Shown: positions 15,955 to 26,055, numbered from the stretch's first letter. The stretch: DNA of 64,000 nucleotides from Desulfonatronovibrio magnus (GCF_000934755.1 NZ_KN882183.1:1800-65799); one strand, 5' to 3'. Translations and numbers: made by a program. Notes: generated from the letters alone by a model not told the origin.

Positions 15955-16175
15955 TTATACATTGACTGGGGACTGGCTTTTGCACAACTTATTTTTCTGA
16001 CATTTAATCATGATGGATAGATAAGTTTCTGAGTACCGGTCCCCTCATTGGAGCCTGCATCCCGCAGAAGGTTAAAACTTAGACGACTGGATTCTGCCTC
16101 CCCATAAAGTCCAGTCCCCCTCCGGGCTGTATGCCTCCGGGCAGGAAGCCGTGCCATGTGAGAATAGAGACCAGA
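15955..16175. repeat. Mosaic of M1-interior and R4-like fragments
   Basis: GACTGGGGACTGGCTTTTGC (15964 on), GGAGCCTGCATCCCGCAG (16051 on) and GTCCCCCTCCGGGCTGTATG with CTCCGGGCAGGAAGCCGTGCC (16115-16157) match the interiors of M1/R6 and R4. No intact ends are visible; a degraded stack of insertions between the convergent pal and adaptor genes. Confidence 0.5.
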
Positions 16176-16205
16176 TATCTATCCAAATTTATTTGCTGAC
16201 AAGAT

Positions 16206-17390
16206 CTACCTGACCTCAATTTTTTGCCCATCGTGCAAATTATCCCCTGGATGATTAACTATAAGTTCTCCTGGTTCCAAGCCTTCTTCAATCATGGTAA
16301 ACAAACCGCTGCGCGTTCCCGGTTCTACTGCCCTGAAAAAAATTCTGTCCTCAATTATGACAAAAACAGTCCATTTATCATCCTGCCTGAACAATGCACT
16401 GGTTGGAATGTAGACTGCGTCCTGGTATCTTGAAATAATAAACCTGGCCTCAACGCGGTAACCGTACCCCAAGCTCTGCCAATCATCTCTTGGGGTATTA
16501 AGAGTAATATAGACCGGCACCCGTTGCTCATCAACACCGAGAGCGGAAACTTTTGTAAACCCTGTAGGTTCTATCATTCTGACCACACCCGTTAATGCCT
16601 GCTCACCACCCCAGTGCTCTATGATAACCTCCATGCCGGGTTTTATTCTGACTGCTTCTACTGACAAAAGATCAACCCTGACTTCCAACTGATTCAAATC
16701 AGCTATTTTAAGAATGGACTCCCCGGAGATAACAGGCCCTTCCTGGTAACGTTCTCGCCCTATTATAACCCCGGAGACAGGTGATTTTATATACAGAAAA
16801 CTGTTTTCACCAAACCTTGATCCAGCGGCAATATCCAGCACAGCCCTGGCGTTACTGACTTCATATCCAGCTGCTTTAACGTTATGAAAAATTGCCCTAA
16901 GGCCGGCCTGACTCTGATAGAATGCAGCTTCATATCTGTCCATTTGTGCCTGAGAAATCAAATTTTGCTCAAAGAGAAGCTTGTTCCTCTGATATTCCTT
17001 AACAATCAGGCTGTGCTCATGTCTGGCTGACTCACTGGTCTGAATCATGGCCTTGTATCTTGATTCAGCAGCTTCAAGATTATGCAGGGCCTGTTGATGA
17101 GCTCTAAGGTCAAGAGCCTGAACCGGAGCAGGTTCAACGCTGAACAGCTTTTGGCCCTGCTGAATATTATCCCCGACTTCAAGATCAATTCTTTGCATAA
17201 AACCATTAAGAGGTGCAGAGATTTTATACGTGTGTCTGAGAGATGTTACGCCTTCATCTTCTGTAAACTCAATAAATTCTCCTTTTTGCACCGATAGAAC
17301 ATTTACTTGAGGAGGTGAAGGAAGCAAAAAATAAATCAGCACACCAGTTAGACCAGCAAAAAAAAGAAACATTATTATTTTTTTCAGCAT
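16206..17390 (-). CDS. HlyD/MacA-type periplasmic adaptor (membrane fusion protein)
   Basis: A 394-residue protein with an N-terminal membrane anchor (about residues 4-22), a biotinyl-lipoyl half-motif (LNGFMQRIDLEVGDNIQQGQKLF), a long helical hairpin (about 85-180) and the second lipoyl half (IKSPVSGVIIGRERYQEGPVISG), then beta-barrel domains (VRVDLLSVEAVRIKPGMEV). It bridges an inner-membrane ABC transporter and an outer-membrane channel. It lies downstream of the permease and ATPase genes on the same strand, giving the order ATPase-permease-adaptor. An R1 fragment lies in the 115-base gap to the permease gene. The TolC gene at 42694 is a possible but distant partner. Confidence 0.87.
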   Translation of the reverse strand: MLKKIIMFLFFAGLTGVLIYFLLPSPPQVNVLSVQKGEFIEFTEDEGVTSLRHTYKISAPLNGFMQRIDLEVGDNIQQGQKLFSVEPAPVQALDLRAHQQALHNLEAAESRYKAMIQTSESARHEHSLIVKEYQRNKLLFEQNLISQAQMDRYEAAFYQSQAGLRAIFHNVKAAGYEVSNARAVLDIAAGSRFGENSFLYIKSPVSGVIIGRERYQEGPVISGESILKIADLNQLEVRVDLLSVEAVRIKPGMEVIIEHWGGEQALTGVVRMIEPTGFTKVSALGVDEQRVPVYITLNTPRDDWQSLGYGYRVEARFIISRYQDAVYIPTSALFRQDDKWTVFVIIEDRIFFRAVEPGTRSGLFTMIEEGLEPGELIVNHPGDNLHDGQKIEVR

Positions 17391-17405
17391 TATTTTATAT
17401 CCTCA

Positions 17406-17502
17406 TGCTTCAGCCTCCGGCCTTGAGCCTTCAAAGTCAAGTTATTGCTACAACTTAACGATCCTTGTTTAAGTTGAGTTGTGGGCACATCCAGCGTTAG
17501 AA
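17406..17502 (+). repeat. R1 3' half inserted between permease and adaptor genes
   Basis: It contains CTTCAGC-like heptamers, then AACTTAACGATCCTTGTTTAA and the terminal GAGTTGTGGGCACATCCAGCG hairpin variant. It splits an otherwise compact minus-strand operon and ends four bases from the permease stop codon. Confidence 0.7.
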
Positions 17503-17505
17503 ACA

Positions 17506-19866
17506 CTATTCCGCCTTCAATGCCTCAACCATATCAAGCCTGTTTAAACGGCGCTTAATAAAAAAAACTGACAACAATGCCGCACACAAAACTCCTGCTG
17601 CTGAAAAGGCAAAAATGTCAAGAGTAAGCACAAAAGGCAGTCTAAACAGATCCGTTGCCATCATTTGATTCAAAAAGTATGAAAAGCAAATTCCAATACC
17701 CCATCCTGCGGGGATGGAAATAATACACAAAATAACCATTTCACCGATTAGAATCCATGAAATCTCGCCCATGGTAAAACCGAGAACTCTCAGAGTTGCA
17801 AGTTCACGAATTCTTTCAGCAAAGGCAATGCGGGCGTTGTTGTATACTACTGCAAAAACTATAGAACCTGAAAGCACGAGCAATATAAACATGAAAAACA
17901 GTATAGTAGTATCTATATATCCCCTGATATTCTGCTCTGCCTTGGAAAGTTGTGAGATACCTGCAACTTTGGGGATCTGGCCCAACCTGGCAAACAGCTG
18001 GTCATTGAGTTGTGTGTCAGTCAGCATCCAGGCTCCTGAAATAGCCGGGGCCTCGCGCATAAGCTTATTCAGTGCAGGCCTGTGCATATAGACATTCACA
18101 CCAATGGGCTCCTGAACTGTTCCTGCAACAGAGATATCATAAATTCCGCGCCGGCCTTCCATAATCTCCACCTGAATCACATCGCCAATAGTGACTTCCA
18201 GGTATTCAGCAAGATAGTTAGAAATAAGCAGGCCATCCAGGGGTACTTCTACAGGCTGGTAATCATTGTCAAGAATTGATCTGAGCACTGGCTGCTGATT
18301 TACACCTGAGATATTTGTTCTGAACTGGGACCGATTATGTATGAGCCTCACCGGCACATCACGATAAGGCTCAACATACATTACTCCTGGAAGGATAGAA
18401 AGCCCGGCTACAGCGCTCAGGGAAGCAGGCTCGTCAAACTCCACCTGAACGTCCATCTTCAATATAAGGTTGTATTGTGTATCCAGCATGTGGTTCACAG
18501 ACCCGAATTGGAAACTGCCAAGAACAAGAAGTGACCCGGCAAGGCCAATACCAAGTATGGACATACGTGTCTTGGCGCGTTGCCTCGTTAGATTTCTAAT
18601 AATTATCCTGGTTGGCTGGTGTATAAATTTACTAAGCAAGGGTGAGTCCATAACCCCTTTTGTAAATTTTTCTGGAGCAGGTGGCCGCATGGCTTCAGCG
18701 GGTGGTCTGTTCACAGCTTCCATGATTGCGCGAACAGTGCCGAGCAATCCGGCTCCAAACGCAACAGACACAGCTGCAACAATAAACTCAACCCGCATTT
18801 TAAATGAGAGTTCCGGAAATCTGAAATATTCTGCATATAGAACTGCCATTGCCTCGGCAGCCCACATACCAAGCAGTGTTCCAAGCAGAGAACCGGCAAC
18901 AATAATTATGCAAGTCAGCTTAATGAAATGGAAACCAATGGTATGGTTTTGATAACCAAACGCTTTTAATACAGCAATCTGCTGTCTCTGGGTTCTGACT
19001 ATCCTTGCCAGTAATACATTCAGCAGAAAAGCGGAAACACTCAGAAAAATGGCTGGAAGGACCACTGTCATCACGCGCAACTGATCAATTTCCTGATCAA
19101 GAAAACGGTGTGACAGCTGATCAATCCGTTGGTAAGCACCCACTGATCCGTAAGGCTCAAGCAGAAGATCAAGAGCATCAATGATGGAGTTCTTATTGGC
19201 TCCAGCCTGTACTGACAAGATCAGACTGTTAAAGGCGCCTTCCATGTTGAATGCCCCGGCAAGAGCCTTGCGATTCATCCAGATAATGGCGTAGCGCTCA
19301 TAGTCAGGAATGATGTCTGCCGGGCCCACCTGATATATATACTCCGGTGAAAGTCCGATGCCTGAAATGGTCAGATTCTGCATTCTCCCCCGGATTACGG
19401 TCTTGAATGTGTCACTTACTTTTAGTCCGTGCGCATTGGCAAACGACTCGCTGACAACTACCCGGTGATCACAATGTGCTGGCGGCAGAACCCCTTGATG
19501 GATATGCAGCTGATTAAGCAAAGGTTGACGACCGTCCGGGATAGATAAAACTGTGCCTCGTATGGGATCGTTAAACCCAGAAACTTCAATTCTTACCGGG
19601 GCTACAACCCTTGTCTCCACGATATTAACGCCCGGAATACGGGCAGCGCGCTCAGCTAAAAGTTCCGGCGCTCTTGTAACTTCTGTGAAAATATGTGCAA
19701 AGTGGTTGGAGAGGTAGAAATCATCACGGGATTGCCTGATGGAATCAAGTGTTGTAGCAAACAGGATTAAAACCATTACACCTGAGCCAACAACTACAGC
19801 AATGGAAGCAGCCTGAGCCTTGAAGTTGAGTAAGTCTCGCGCAAGCTTACGGTTAAGTACGCTCAC
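17506..19866 (-). CDS. ABC transporter permease with two FtsX domains
   Basis: About 786 residues: an N-terminal membrane helix (about 18-40), a periplasmic MacB-type domain (45-260), a first FtsX core (about 265-390; [25 protein letters not shown]), a second helix and periplasmic domain (420-660) and a second FtsX core (665-785; [21 protein letters not shown]). This duplicated layout is that of MacB/LolE-like exporters in one chain of double length. GTG at 19866 overlaps the ATPase stop in GTGA, indicating coupled translation. With the ATPase and HlyD-type adaptor it forms a tripartite efflux or lipid/peptide export system; the substrate is unknown. Confidence 0.88.
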   Translation of the reverse strand: MSVLNRKLARDLLNFKAQAASIAVVVGSGVMVLILFATTLDSIRQSRDDFYLSNHFAHIFTEVTRAPELLAERAARIPGVNIVETRVVAPVRIEVSGFNDPIRGTVLSIPDGRQPLLNQLHIHQGVLPPAHCDHRVVVSESFANAHGLKVSDTFKTVIRGRMQNLTISGIGLSPEYIYQVGPADIIPDYERYAIIWMNRKALAGAFNMEGAFNSLILSVQAGANKNSIIDALDLLLEPYGSVGAYQRIDQLSHRFLDQEIDQLRVMTVVLPAIFLSVSAFLLNVLLARIVRTQRQQIAVLKAFGYQNHTIGFHFIKLTCIIIVAGSLLGTLLGMWAAEAMAVLYAEYFRFPELSFKMRVEFIVAAVSVAFGAGLLGTVRAIMEAVNRPPAEAMRPPAPEKFTKGVMDSPLLSKFIHQPTRIIIRNLTRQRAKTRMSILGIGLAGSLLVLGSFQFGSVNHMLDTQYNLILKMDVQVEFDEPASLSAVAGLSILPGVMYVEPYRDVPVRLIHNRSQFRTNISGVNQQPVLRSILDNDYQPVEVPLDGLLISNYLAEYLEVTIGDVIQVEIMEGRRGIYDISVAGTVQEPIGVNVYMHRPALNKLMREAPAISGAWMLTDTQLNDQLFARLGQIPKVAGISQLSKAEQNIRGYIDTTILFFMFILLVLSGSIVFAVVYNNARIAFAERIRELATLRVLGFTMGEISWILIGEMVILCIISIPAGWGIGICFSYFLNQMMATDLFRLPFVLTLDIFAFSAAGVLCAALLSVFFIKRRLNRLDMVEALKAE

Positions 19867-20576
19867 CACTCAAGTTCCTCAGGAGAAGCTCTGTGCTCAT
19901 TGGTAATTATCCCGGATATGCGTCCATCACTTATCCTTACGATGCGATGAGCCATTTTACCAATAACCTCATTATGAGTTATCACTACTGTAGTAGTTCC
20001 AATGCCGGCATTGACCTGCTGGATAACATCAAGTACCTTGATGCCTGTCCTGGAGTCTAACGCCCCTGTAGGTTCATCACACATTAAAACAGTGGGTTTT
20101 TTGGCAATGGCCCGAGCTATAGCAACGCGCTGCTGCTCGCCTCCTGACATTTGTGCAGGAAAGTGATGCAGACGGTCTTTTAAACCCACCATGCTCAGAG
20201 CATCACCGGGATCCATGGGATCAGAACATATTTCAGTTACAATGGATACATTTTCTAAAGCAGTCAGGCTGGGGATAAGATTGTAAAACTGAAAGACAAA
20301 GCCAATATGTTCTCTGCGAAAACGCGTCATTTGACGGTTGTTGGCAAATGACAGGCGATTTTCATTAAAATAAACATCACCCTCTGTTGCAGAGTCAAGC
20401 CCCCCAATTATGTTGATAAGAGTTGACTTTCCTGAGCCTGAAGCTCCGAGCAGAACTATGAGCTCACCCGGGTAAAGCTTTAGATCAACTCCACGCAAAG
20501 CATGGATCTGCACTTCACCCATGGTGTAGACCTTGGTTAGTCCTTTTATCTTAAAAATGGGGTATCTCTTCTCCAC
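19863..20576 (-). CDS. ABC transporter ATP-binding protein (LolD/MacB type)
   Basis: A 237-residue ATPase: Walker [11 protein letters not shown] (about 42-51), Q-loop in [18 protein letters not shown], signature [16 protein letters not shown], Walker [14 protein letters not shown] and the switch His in VVITHN. The [11 protein letters not shown] stretch is typical of the MacB/LolD/DevA group. GTG at 20576 follows GAAGG at nine bases. It energises the FtsX-type permease encoded immediately downstream. Confidence 0.93.
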   Translation of the reverse strand: MEKRYPIFKIKGLTKVYTMGEVQIHALRGVDLKLYPGELIVLLGASGSGKSTLINIIGGLDSATEGDVYFNENRLSFANNRQMTRFRREHIGFVFQFYNLIPSLTALENVSIVTEICSDPMDPGDALSMVGLKDRLHHFPAQMSGGEQQRVAIARAIAKKPTVLMCDEPTGALDSRTGIKVLDVIQQVNAGIGTTTVVITHNEVIGKMAHRIVRISDGRISGIITNEHRASPEELEW

Positions 20577-20682
20577 ATTATTTTACCTTCAGATAAAGCC
20601 TGCATCATGATTTGTTTTCGCCATTACTGCCTCTTTGACCAGCCCTGAGCCCGTTAGTCAAAATCATGGACAGGCAAGATTA

Positions 20683-20722
20683 AGTTACTCACAGGTTCGG
20701 TCCCGGTCCCCCGGGTGATGCG
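20683..20722 (-). repeat. R2 palindromic repeat (reverse orientation)
   Basis: AGTTACTCACAGGTTCGGTC, then CCGGTCCCCCGGGTG: the reversed complement of R2 copies at 25048 and 28925. It lies just downstream of the aldehyde dehydrogenase stop. Confidence 0.7.
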
Positions 20723-20754
20723 CAATTTTCTGCCCGAGTTTTGCAAAGCCTTTA

Positions 20755-22122
20755 TCAAAGAAAAAAACTCATCAACTTCCTTTTCCATGCTGTCCAGGGA
20801 GGATAGCGCAACGGTACATCAAATCCTGATGGTTTATATAAAACACTCTTTAGATTAGAAAATTCATTAAATCCAGCCCGGCCATGGTACCTCCCTGCAC
20901 CTGACTGCCCTACTCCTCCAAAAGGCAGATGATGATTAGCAGCATGCATAATCACATCATTAACAGCTGCACCGCCCGAGGATACGTGATCCAGCACATA
21001 TTGCGCTTTGCTCCTGGTGGAGCTGAACACATATAGTGCCAGTGGCTTGGAAAGTTTTCTGATCTGGTGTATAATTTCATCAATATTTTCATACTCCATA
21101 ACAGGCAGGAGCGGACCGAAAATTTCTTCCTGCATGCAACGATGACTGAAAGTGACTGGATAAAGAATTGTCGGTGAGATATAAAGCGAATCAGGGTTTG
21201 AAAAGTTTCCAAAAATCACTTTATCACGATCAGCAAGGGATAAGATCCTGCGGTAATGATTATAATTGACAATTTTTGCATAATCCTGGTCAGAACCAGG
21301 TACACTGCGGATGTATCTGCTGAACTCACTTTTTAAAACCTCAAGCAGCTCATGCACAATACTTTTATGGGCCAGAAGATAATCCGGGGCAATACAGGTC
21401 TGCCCTGCGTTGAGGGTTTTTCCCCATGCTATGCGCCTCGCAGCAAGAGGCAAGTTGGCATCAGAAGCTACAATAACCGGACTCTTGCCACCCAGCTCAA
21501 GAGTAACCGGGGTCAAGTTAACAGCAGCTGCTGAGGCAACCAGTTTTCCTACCCTGGTACTTCCGGTGAAAAAAATCTTATGAACAGGCAGGGCACAAAG
21601 CCTGGCAGCAGTCTTTGCTCCTCCAGGTACCACACGCACATACTCAGGTGAAAATAGTGAATTAATGATTTCACCACTGATCCGGGTAACGGCTGGAGAT
21701 AATTCACTTGGTTTTATTATCGCAGTGTTGCCTGCAGCCAGGGCTGAGACCAGTGGACAGAAGGTGAGCTGAAACGGGTAGTTCCAGGGTCCAATAATAA
21801 GGCACACACCATACGGTTCTGGAATAATGCGGCTTGCCCCTGGCAGATTGATCAAATTAGTGGGGACTCTTCTAACTTTAGACCATGATTTAAGTTTACT
21901 GAAGCATAAATCAATTTCATTATAAAAAACAGATAATTCTGTACTGAATGCTTCCAGTTCTGACTTGCCGAGATCAAGCTTGAGGGCCTGCAGGATATCT
22001 TTTTCCGCCTTTTGAACCGCCAGTTTAAGCTGCCCAAGATGGTTGAGTCGAAATCTCAGCGACCTGGTTTCATTAGACAGAAAAAAAGCATTTTGAAGAC
22101 TGAAAAGTTTATCAATATCCAT
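20755..22122 (-). CDS. Aldehyde dehydrogenase family protein
   Basis: A 455-residue class-3-like NAD(P)-dependent aldehyde dehydrogenase without signal peptide. Motifs: IIGPWNYPFQLT, NTAIIKPSELSPAV, FTGSTRVGK, catalytic Glu in LELGGKSPVIV, catalytic Cys in NAGQTCIAPDYLL and EEIFGPLLPV. It resembles the short (about 450) ALDH group that oxidises fatty aldehydes; there the C-terminus often carries a hydrophobic tail, and here WKRKLMSFFL is a weak one. ATG 22122 overlaps the stop of the upstream SDR gene by one base (TGATG), so the two are a coupled pair, perhaps in fatty alcohol/aldehyde metabolism (inference). Confidence 0.92.
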   Translation of the reverse strand: MDIDKLFSLQNAFFLSNETRSLRFRLNHLGQLKLAVQKAEKDILQALKLDLGKSELEAFSTELSVFYNEIDLCFSKLKSWSKVRRVPTNLINLPGASRIIPEPYGVCLIIGPWNYPFQLTFCPLVSALAAGNTAIIKPSELSPAVTRISGEIINSLFSPEYVRVVPGGAKTAARLCALPVHKIFFTGSTRVGKLVASAAAVNLTPVTLELGGKSPVIVASDANLPLAARRIAWGKTLNAGQTCIAPDYLLAHKSIVHELLEVLKSEFSRYIRSVPGSDQDYAKIVNYNHYRRILSLADRDKVIFGNFSNPDSLYISPTILYPVTFSHRCMQEEIFGPLLPVMEYENIDEIIHQIRKLSKPLALYVFSSTRSKAQYVLDHVSSGGAAVNDVIMHAANHHLPFGGVGQSGAGRYHGRAGFNEFSNLKSVLYKPSGFDVPLRYPPWTAWKRKLMSFFL

Positions 22123-22922
22123 CAGCGAGCCTTTTCACGAGTTTTCATGAAGCTGTTCAGCATAAGCATGCGAAAAAAAACATCAAACCAGGATTTGGGC
22201 AGTACAACCTTAGCCATATGCGCAAATCTTATCATTAAGGGCATATAAACAACACAGCGGTCCTTGTTAACTGCCGCAATTATGCTGCGTGAGACCTTTT
22301 GAGGGTCAAGTCTAAGCATCCAGGCCGCGCCCTTAACATGAGAAAACATGGGCGTTGATAAATGCCCCAGATAAACAGTGGTAACCTTAACTGGCGAGGC
22401 ATCAATTGCAAGCTCCCTGTGCAGAGCCTCACTCCAGGCTGCAAGCGCAGCCTTGGATGAAGCATACACTGACATGCCTGGAAGCGGGATGAGGGCTCCA
22501 GCTGAACAGATGTTAACAATATGCCCCTTGCCCTTTCGCATCATTTTCGGCAGAAGGATTGAAGAAATTAACATGGGTCCGGCAGCATTAGTTGCAAGGC
22601 AGTTCAATATATCCTGCTCATGGAGCTTGCTGAAAAAACTGCTGTGAGCCATTGCCGCGTTGTTAATGAGAAGGTCAATTGTGATGCCGGCCAGGCCCAG
22701 CTGACTGAATGCAGCTTTTATCTGCCTGGGATCAGCAACATCAACTGTCTGTATGATGAACTCAAAACTGCTGTTCTGATATTTTTTCTGCATTATCTGC
22801 ACAGCTTTTGAGTCATGGTCCCAAATAATGATCCTGCCAACACTTTCTCTCGCAAGAGTTGAGCATAAAGCACTGCCCAGCCCACCCGCTCCACCCGTAA
22901 TCAGAACCGAAGTGTTCTTCAT
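22122..22922 (-). CDS. Short-chain dehydrogenase/reductase
   Basis: A 266-residue classical SDR: cofactor motif VLITGGAGGLGSAL at the N-terminus, NNAAMAHSS, catalytic Ser in VNICSAGA, and YASSK with the catalytic Tyr-Lys. The C-terminal portion RFAHMAKVVLPKSWFDVFFRMLM is basic and hydrophobic, as in membrane-associated SDRs. I choose ATG 22922; a TTG two codons earlier is possible. It is coupled to the aldehyde dehydrogenase. Substrate unknown; a long-chain acyl or alcohol substrate is plausible from the pairing. Confidence 0.88.
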   Translation of the reverse strand: MKNTSVLITGGAGGLGSALCSTLARESVGRIIIWDHDSKAVQIMQKKYQNSSFEFIIQTVDVADPRQIKAAFSQLGLAGITIDLLINNAAMAHSSFFSKLHEQDILNCLATNAAGPMLISSILLPKMMRKGKGHIVNICSAGALIPLPGMSVYASSKAALAAWSEALHRELAIDASPVKVTTVYLGHLSTPMFSHVKGAAWMLRLDPQKVSRSIIAAVNKDRCVVYMPLMIRFAHMAKVVLPKSWFDVFFRMLMLNSFMKTREKAR

Positions 22923-22981
22923 TTTCAAAATTATTCATGCCCCCTGTCTCGGTTGTTAATCATTGCTGAAGACAGCTGACT

Positions 22982-23695
22982 TCATTCCTCCAGAAAGTAA
23001 TCAACACTGGTCACAACTCGAACGCTCTTAATTTCAGGGGTAAAAGGATCACGATCATTGATTGTAAAAAGGCCCTGACTCGCCCTGCGAATAGCCCCCA
23101 CAGTGCTGCCGGAATCACGAGCAAACTGCTGGGCTGCCTGTCGGGCATCCTGGGTGGCCTGAGCAATCATTTCAGGCTTGATCTCAGCCAGTCCGGTGTA
23201 TTCAAATATAGGCTGAAACTCATAGGAATGGATCAGCACAACCCCTTTGGATACAAGCTCTCCTGCTGCTGACATGGCATTTTTGACTGCTGCTGCATCA
23301 TTAGTTCGGACAGTAATTACACTTTGAGCTGTAAAGCGGTTAGCCGGTTGCTGGTGCTCTGCAAAACCAAAAGTATGCTGATCCGTTATGCGTGGTGCAG
23401 AAACTGAAACCTCTGCTCCGCCAAGGCCCTGTGATTCTAAAAAGTCGAACACAGCCTCAGCTGATGCGTCAAGCTCCAGTTGGATGCTCTGCAAATTGTT
23501 GCCGGCAGCACTGAATGATATGGGCCAGTAAGCAAGATCAGCCTGAACTTCACGCTCGGCAAAACCGCGCACACTGACATACCTGTCATATGAGCGGAAA
23601 TCTTCAATACCTGAACTCAGCACCAGGGCTGCTGTCACAATGGCAAGAGAGACAATGATACTTGCCATAAAATTGTTGGAAGCTCTATTATCCAT
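22982..23695 (-). CDS. SIMPL domain protein (DUF541)
   Basis: A 237-residue exported or membrane-anchored protein: N-terminal helix about residues 10-28 (SIIVSLAIVTAALVLSSGIE), then the SIMPL domain with VSVRGFAEREVQADLAYWPISF and the C-terminal FARDSGSTVGAIRRASQGLFTI. Family members are periplasmic or outer-membrane associated and of unknown biochemical role. AAAGGAGG precedes ATG 23695. Transcribed divergently from the adjacent tRNA. Confidence 0.87.
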   Translation of the reverse strand: MDNRASNNFMASIIVSLAIVTAALVLSSGIEDFRSYDRYVSVRGFAEREVQADLAYWPISFSAAGNNLQSIQLELDASAEAVFDFLESQGLGGAEVSVSAPRITDQHTFGFAEHQQPANRFTAQSVITVRTNDAAAVKNAMSAAGELVSKGVVLIHSYEFQPIFEYTGLAEIKPEMIAQATQDARQAAQQFARDSGSTVGAIRRASQGLFTINDRDPFTPEIKSVRVVTSVDYFLEE

Positions 23696-23774
23696 TACTT
23701 CCTCCTTTTAATATTAATTGGCAATGAAAAAAATATTGACAATATAACAGTGTAGCACTAACGAGTAAATTTCA

Positions 23775-23851
23775 CGGGATGTAGCGCAGTCTGGGAGCGC
23801 ACTTGAATGGGGTTCAAGGGGCCGGAGGTTCAAATCCTCTCATCCCGACCA
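23775..23851 (+). tRNA. tRNA-Pro (anticodon GGG)
   Basis: A 77-base cloverleaf including encoded CCA. Acceptor stem CGGGATG pairs with CATCCCG; D-arm GTAGCGCAGTCTGGGAGCGC; anticodon arm CTTGA-ATGGGGT-TCAAG with GGG at positions 34-36; T-arm GGAGGTTCAAATCCTC. The layout matches bacterial proL-type genes. It is followed by a terminator and, farther downstream, by degraded integrase fragments, suggesting past use as an attachment site. A TTGACA lies at 23736-23741. Confidence 0.95.
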
Positions 23852-23860
23852 CGAATTCAC

Positions 23861-23900
23861 GGGGGTTAACGAGTTATTCGTTAGCCCCCTTTTTTCTTTT
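23861..23900 (+). terminator. Rho-independent terminator of tRNA-Pro
   Basis: Stem GGGGGTTAACGA / TCGTTAGCCCCC (one G-T pair), loop of five bases, followed by TTTTTTCTTTT. It starts nine bases after the CCA end. Confidence 0.9.
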
Positions 23901-24060
23901 ACAGACAGCACATCTCCCTGAGTTATTTTTCCTGCGGGCTTACTGGTCAGGTCCGGGATGATAGTAAACTGTTTTTACGTGTTTCAGACAGTTCTTTCTG
24001 TGCTGCCTTCATAGCTTTTATCCCGGCATCATAAACACACGCATCTTTTTTTACCCTGCA

Positions 24061-24371
24061 CGCTTACAAGTAACTGGAATCGCTTTGCTAATAAAATCAG
24101 ACGGTTATATTTTTCACATTTTCACGATTTTTGCTTATGATTGATGCACATTTGCCTGAAAAGTTCCGTCAAAGATGAGAGCTTTTCGCCTGGCACAGGG
24201 ACTGTCCCTCGCTGTGTAAATTTTGTCATCAAAGCAAATCTCTTCCAGGAACCAATGCAGTATCAATCTTTTTTATAGTACCTCGCGGGGACTGTCCCAA
24301 TTTCCAGAAAAGTGACAGACTCGTAAAGTTACTCACAAGTTCGGTCCTGGTCCGTCCAGGTGAGGAGCTTC
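24061..24371 (-). repeat. R6 (long form) plus R2, left arm of an inverted pair
   Basis: Reading on the minus strand it is R2 (24371-24327), the long R6 form with GGGACTGTCCC boxes, and the end CGATTCCAGTTACTTGTAAG. The first 125 bases on the plus strand (24061-24185) are almost identical to the reverse complement of 25165-25293. It abuts the integrase fragment at 24372. 23901-24060 holds nothing I recognise. Confidence 0.75.
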
Positions 24372-24456
24372 TAAGCAAATACTTGCTAACCACCCTCTGA
24401 TTATAGTCTCTGAAGACTACCTGCCATCGACCGTTTTTCCTTTTGGTCACCGCCAT
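24372..24456 (-). pseudogene. Integrase N-terminal fragment (arm-binding domain), truncated by R2
   Basis: From ATG 24456, the first 28 or so residues (MAVTKRKNGRWQVVFRDYNQ, then RVVSKYLL) match the start of phage-type tyrosine integrases with an AP2/arm-type DNA-binding domain. A ribosome-binding site GAGAGAGG lies upstream. The frame then runs into the R2 repeat and the remaining residues are repeat-encoded. The rest of the gene is gone. It is the remnant of an element that probably integrated at the tRNA-Pro. Confidence 0.75.
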
Positions 24457-24486
24457 TACACTGAAACCTCTCTCATTTTTATTGAT

Positions 24487-24711
24487 TTAGCAACTTACCG
24501 ATCCAATCCTGTAGCCGTAGTGAAAAACAAGAAAGGTTTTTAACCTTTAAAGAGCAATAATGCCCATGAACCTTATTCTTACCCCTTCAGCCTTCAATTT
24601 TCAATCTTCAGTCTTCAGTCTTCCCCCGTCAGCCTCAGCCTGAAAAGTCCAGTTATCGCCCCAACTTAACGATCCTTGTTTAATTTGGGTTGTGAACAAA
24701 GCCCGCATCAG
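24487..24711 (+). repeat. R1 repeat, copy g (expanded heptamer core)
   Basis: TTAGCAACTTACCGATCCAATCC at the start, a long core of CTTCAG/TCTTCAGTC units (24583-24640), AACTTAACGATCCTTG and the end GGGTTGTGAACAAAGCCCGC. It lies inside the inverted R2/R6 pair, next to the integrase fragment. Confidence 0.8.
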
Positions 24712-25045
24712 GCTTATGAAATACATTGAATTTTTCAGGAAATTCCATCCAGCTGTCAAGGACTTCCTTTGCCAGGTGATTTTTTTATATCAATGACAGC
24801 CCCCAGCACTTCCTTTGTTACAAGCACAACCATGAGGGACAACAAAACACAACCATGAGGGACAGACAAAATATTCTTTTTTACTGAGAGCCACTGGCTT
24901 TATGGCTGGTGGTTTTTATGCATTTCCAATTTAAGCCCCCTAACGTCCATTTTAAGAGCGTTTATGCTCTTTTGCATGCCTGACACATCCAAAAGCATCC
25001 ATGAAGGGCCTCCTGTTTCAAAATACTGCCCTGTTTCTCGTTTTA
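24712..25045. other. Short non-coding stretch with a 17-bp direct repeat and a possible gene remnant
   Basis: CACAACCATGAGGGACA occurs twice (about 24825 and 24848). On the minus strand 24783-24705 one frame reads HLAKEVLDSWMEFPEKFNVF, which looks protein-like but has no start and joins the R1 end; I do not recognise it. Nothing else is seen. Confidence 0.3.
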
Positions 25046-25293
25046 AGCTCCTCACCCGGGCGGACCAGGACCGAACCTGTGAGTAACTTTAAGACTTTGT
25101 CACTTTTCTGGAAATTGGGACAGTCCCCCTCCGGGCTGTAAGCCTCCGGGCAGGAAGCTGTGCCGGGCGTAACGCTCTCATCTTTGACGGAACTTTTCTG
25201 GCAAATGTGCATCAATCATAAGCAAAAATCGTGAAAATGTGAAAATTATAACCGTCTGATTTTATTAGCAACACGATTCCAGTTACTTGTAAG
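25046..25293 (+). repeat. R2 plus R6 (short form), right arm of an inverted pair
   Basis: R2 (25048-25090), GGGACAGTCCCCCTCCGGGC, GCTCTCATCTTTGACGGAAC, and the end CGATTCCAGTTACTTGTAAG. It mirrors 24061-24371 and is shorter because the TTTACACAGCGAGG segment is replaced by CTCCGGGCAGGAAGC. Confidence 0.75.
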
Positions 25294-25329
25294 TTCTAAA
25301 GGAACCTATAACTTGAAAAGGAGGCAGTT

Positions 25330-25710
25330 ATGCCCAAAGTAGATCTAAAACCACATTTTGTACAAAACCCAACACTACCCACAGATAAGGCAAAAGTTGA
25401 TTACTTCGACTCACAGATTGCAGGCTTTATGCCGGAAGTGCGGTCCAGTGGAAGGTCCACGCATTACCTTAGATACAGGGACAAACTGGGAAAACTCAAA
25501 CAGGTTAAAATAGGCACGCCTGAAACCATGTCCTTAGATGAGGCAAGGTCCCGGGCCAAGGCACTTAAAAGCCAGACCATAATCGGATTTGACCCAAGAG
25601 AAGAACTGGCCAGGCTTAGCAATTCCCCCTTGCCTGCGATTAAAAAGCCTATTATGTTAGTATCTATTGCACTTATCCATAATTCCAGGGCAAGATATCC
25701 AAGCGGGTGA
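25330..25710 (+). pseudogene. Tyrosine integrase N-terminal fragment (DUF4102-like)
   Basis: About the first 95 residues match the arm-type DNA-binding domain of P4-like integrases: LPTDKAKVDYFDSQIAGFM, STHYLRYRDKLGKLKQVKIG, MSLDEARSRAKAL and GFDPREEL. GGAGG lies before ATG 25330. The product ends at 126 residues without core-binding or catalytic domains, and the tail after LARLSNS is unrelated. A full integrase is about 400 residues, so this is a truncated remnant. It differs in type from the fragment at 24372, implying at least two integration events. Confidence 0.75.
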
Positions 25711-25814
25711 TGGCGGACCGGAAAAATGCCATTATTTTTTTAAGTGTACCTTGCCAATCAGTTTTACATGGATGAACTATCAAAAAATATTGTGACAAAG
25801 GAATTGTTCGGTGT

Positions 25815-26055
25815 ATGCCAACTTATCTGTATACAAAATACTTTGAAGAACAGGTCCTGAAAAAGCGACCATATCTAAAAAAAGAATGGTGCGTAGAAGT
25901 AGTTGAAAATCCAATCAAATCAGAGCCACAAGAACATAATCGATATCGCTTCTGGGGAAGGATACCGGAATTGGACAACCGTATTCTGCGCGTGGTTACT
26001 TTAGATGACAAGGACCATACATAATGCTTTCCCGGACAGGAGGTTTAAGCTATGA
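25815..26055 (+). pseudogene. Small DUF4258-like/toxin-like protein, one-base frameshift near the C-terminus
   Basis: The readable frame is 69 residues from ATG 25815: MPTYLYTKYFEEQVLKKRP, then KEWCVEVVENP, EPQEHNRYRFWGRIPELDNRILRVVTLDDK, then DHT and a stop at 26022-26024. Removing one G in AAGGACC (about 26011) would continue TIHNAFPDRRFKL and end in a TGA at 26053-26055 that overlaps the start of the next gene (ATGA). TIHNAFPDR is the ending I expect for this family, which is often paired with a DUF2283 protein. So the gene is very likely intact apart from one extra base, or that base is a sequencing error. The pair resembles a toxin-antitoxin layout; function is inferred only from this. 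Confidence 0.65.
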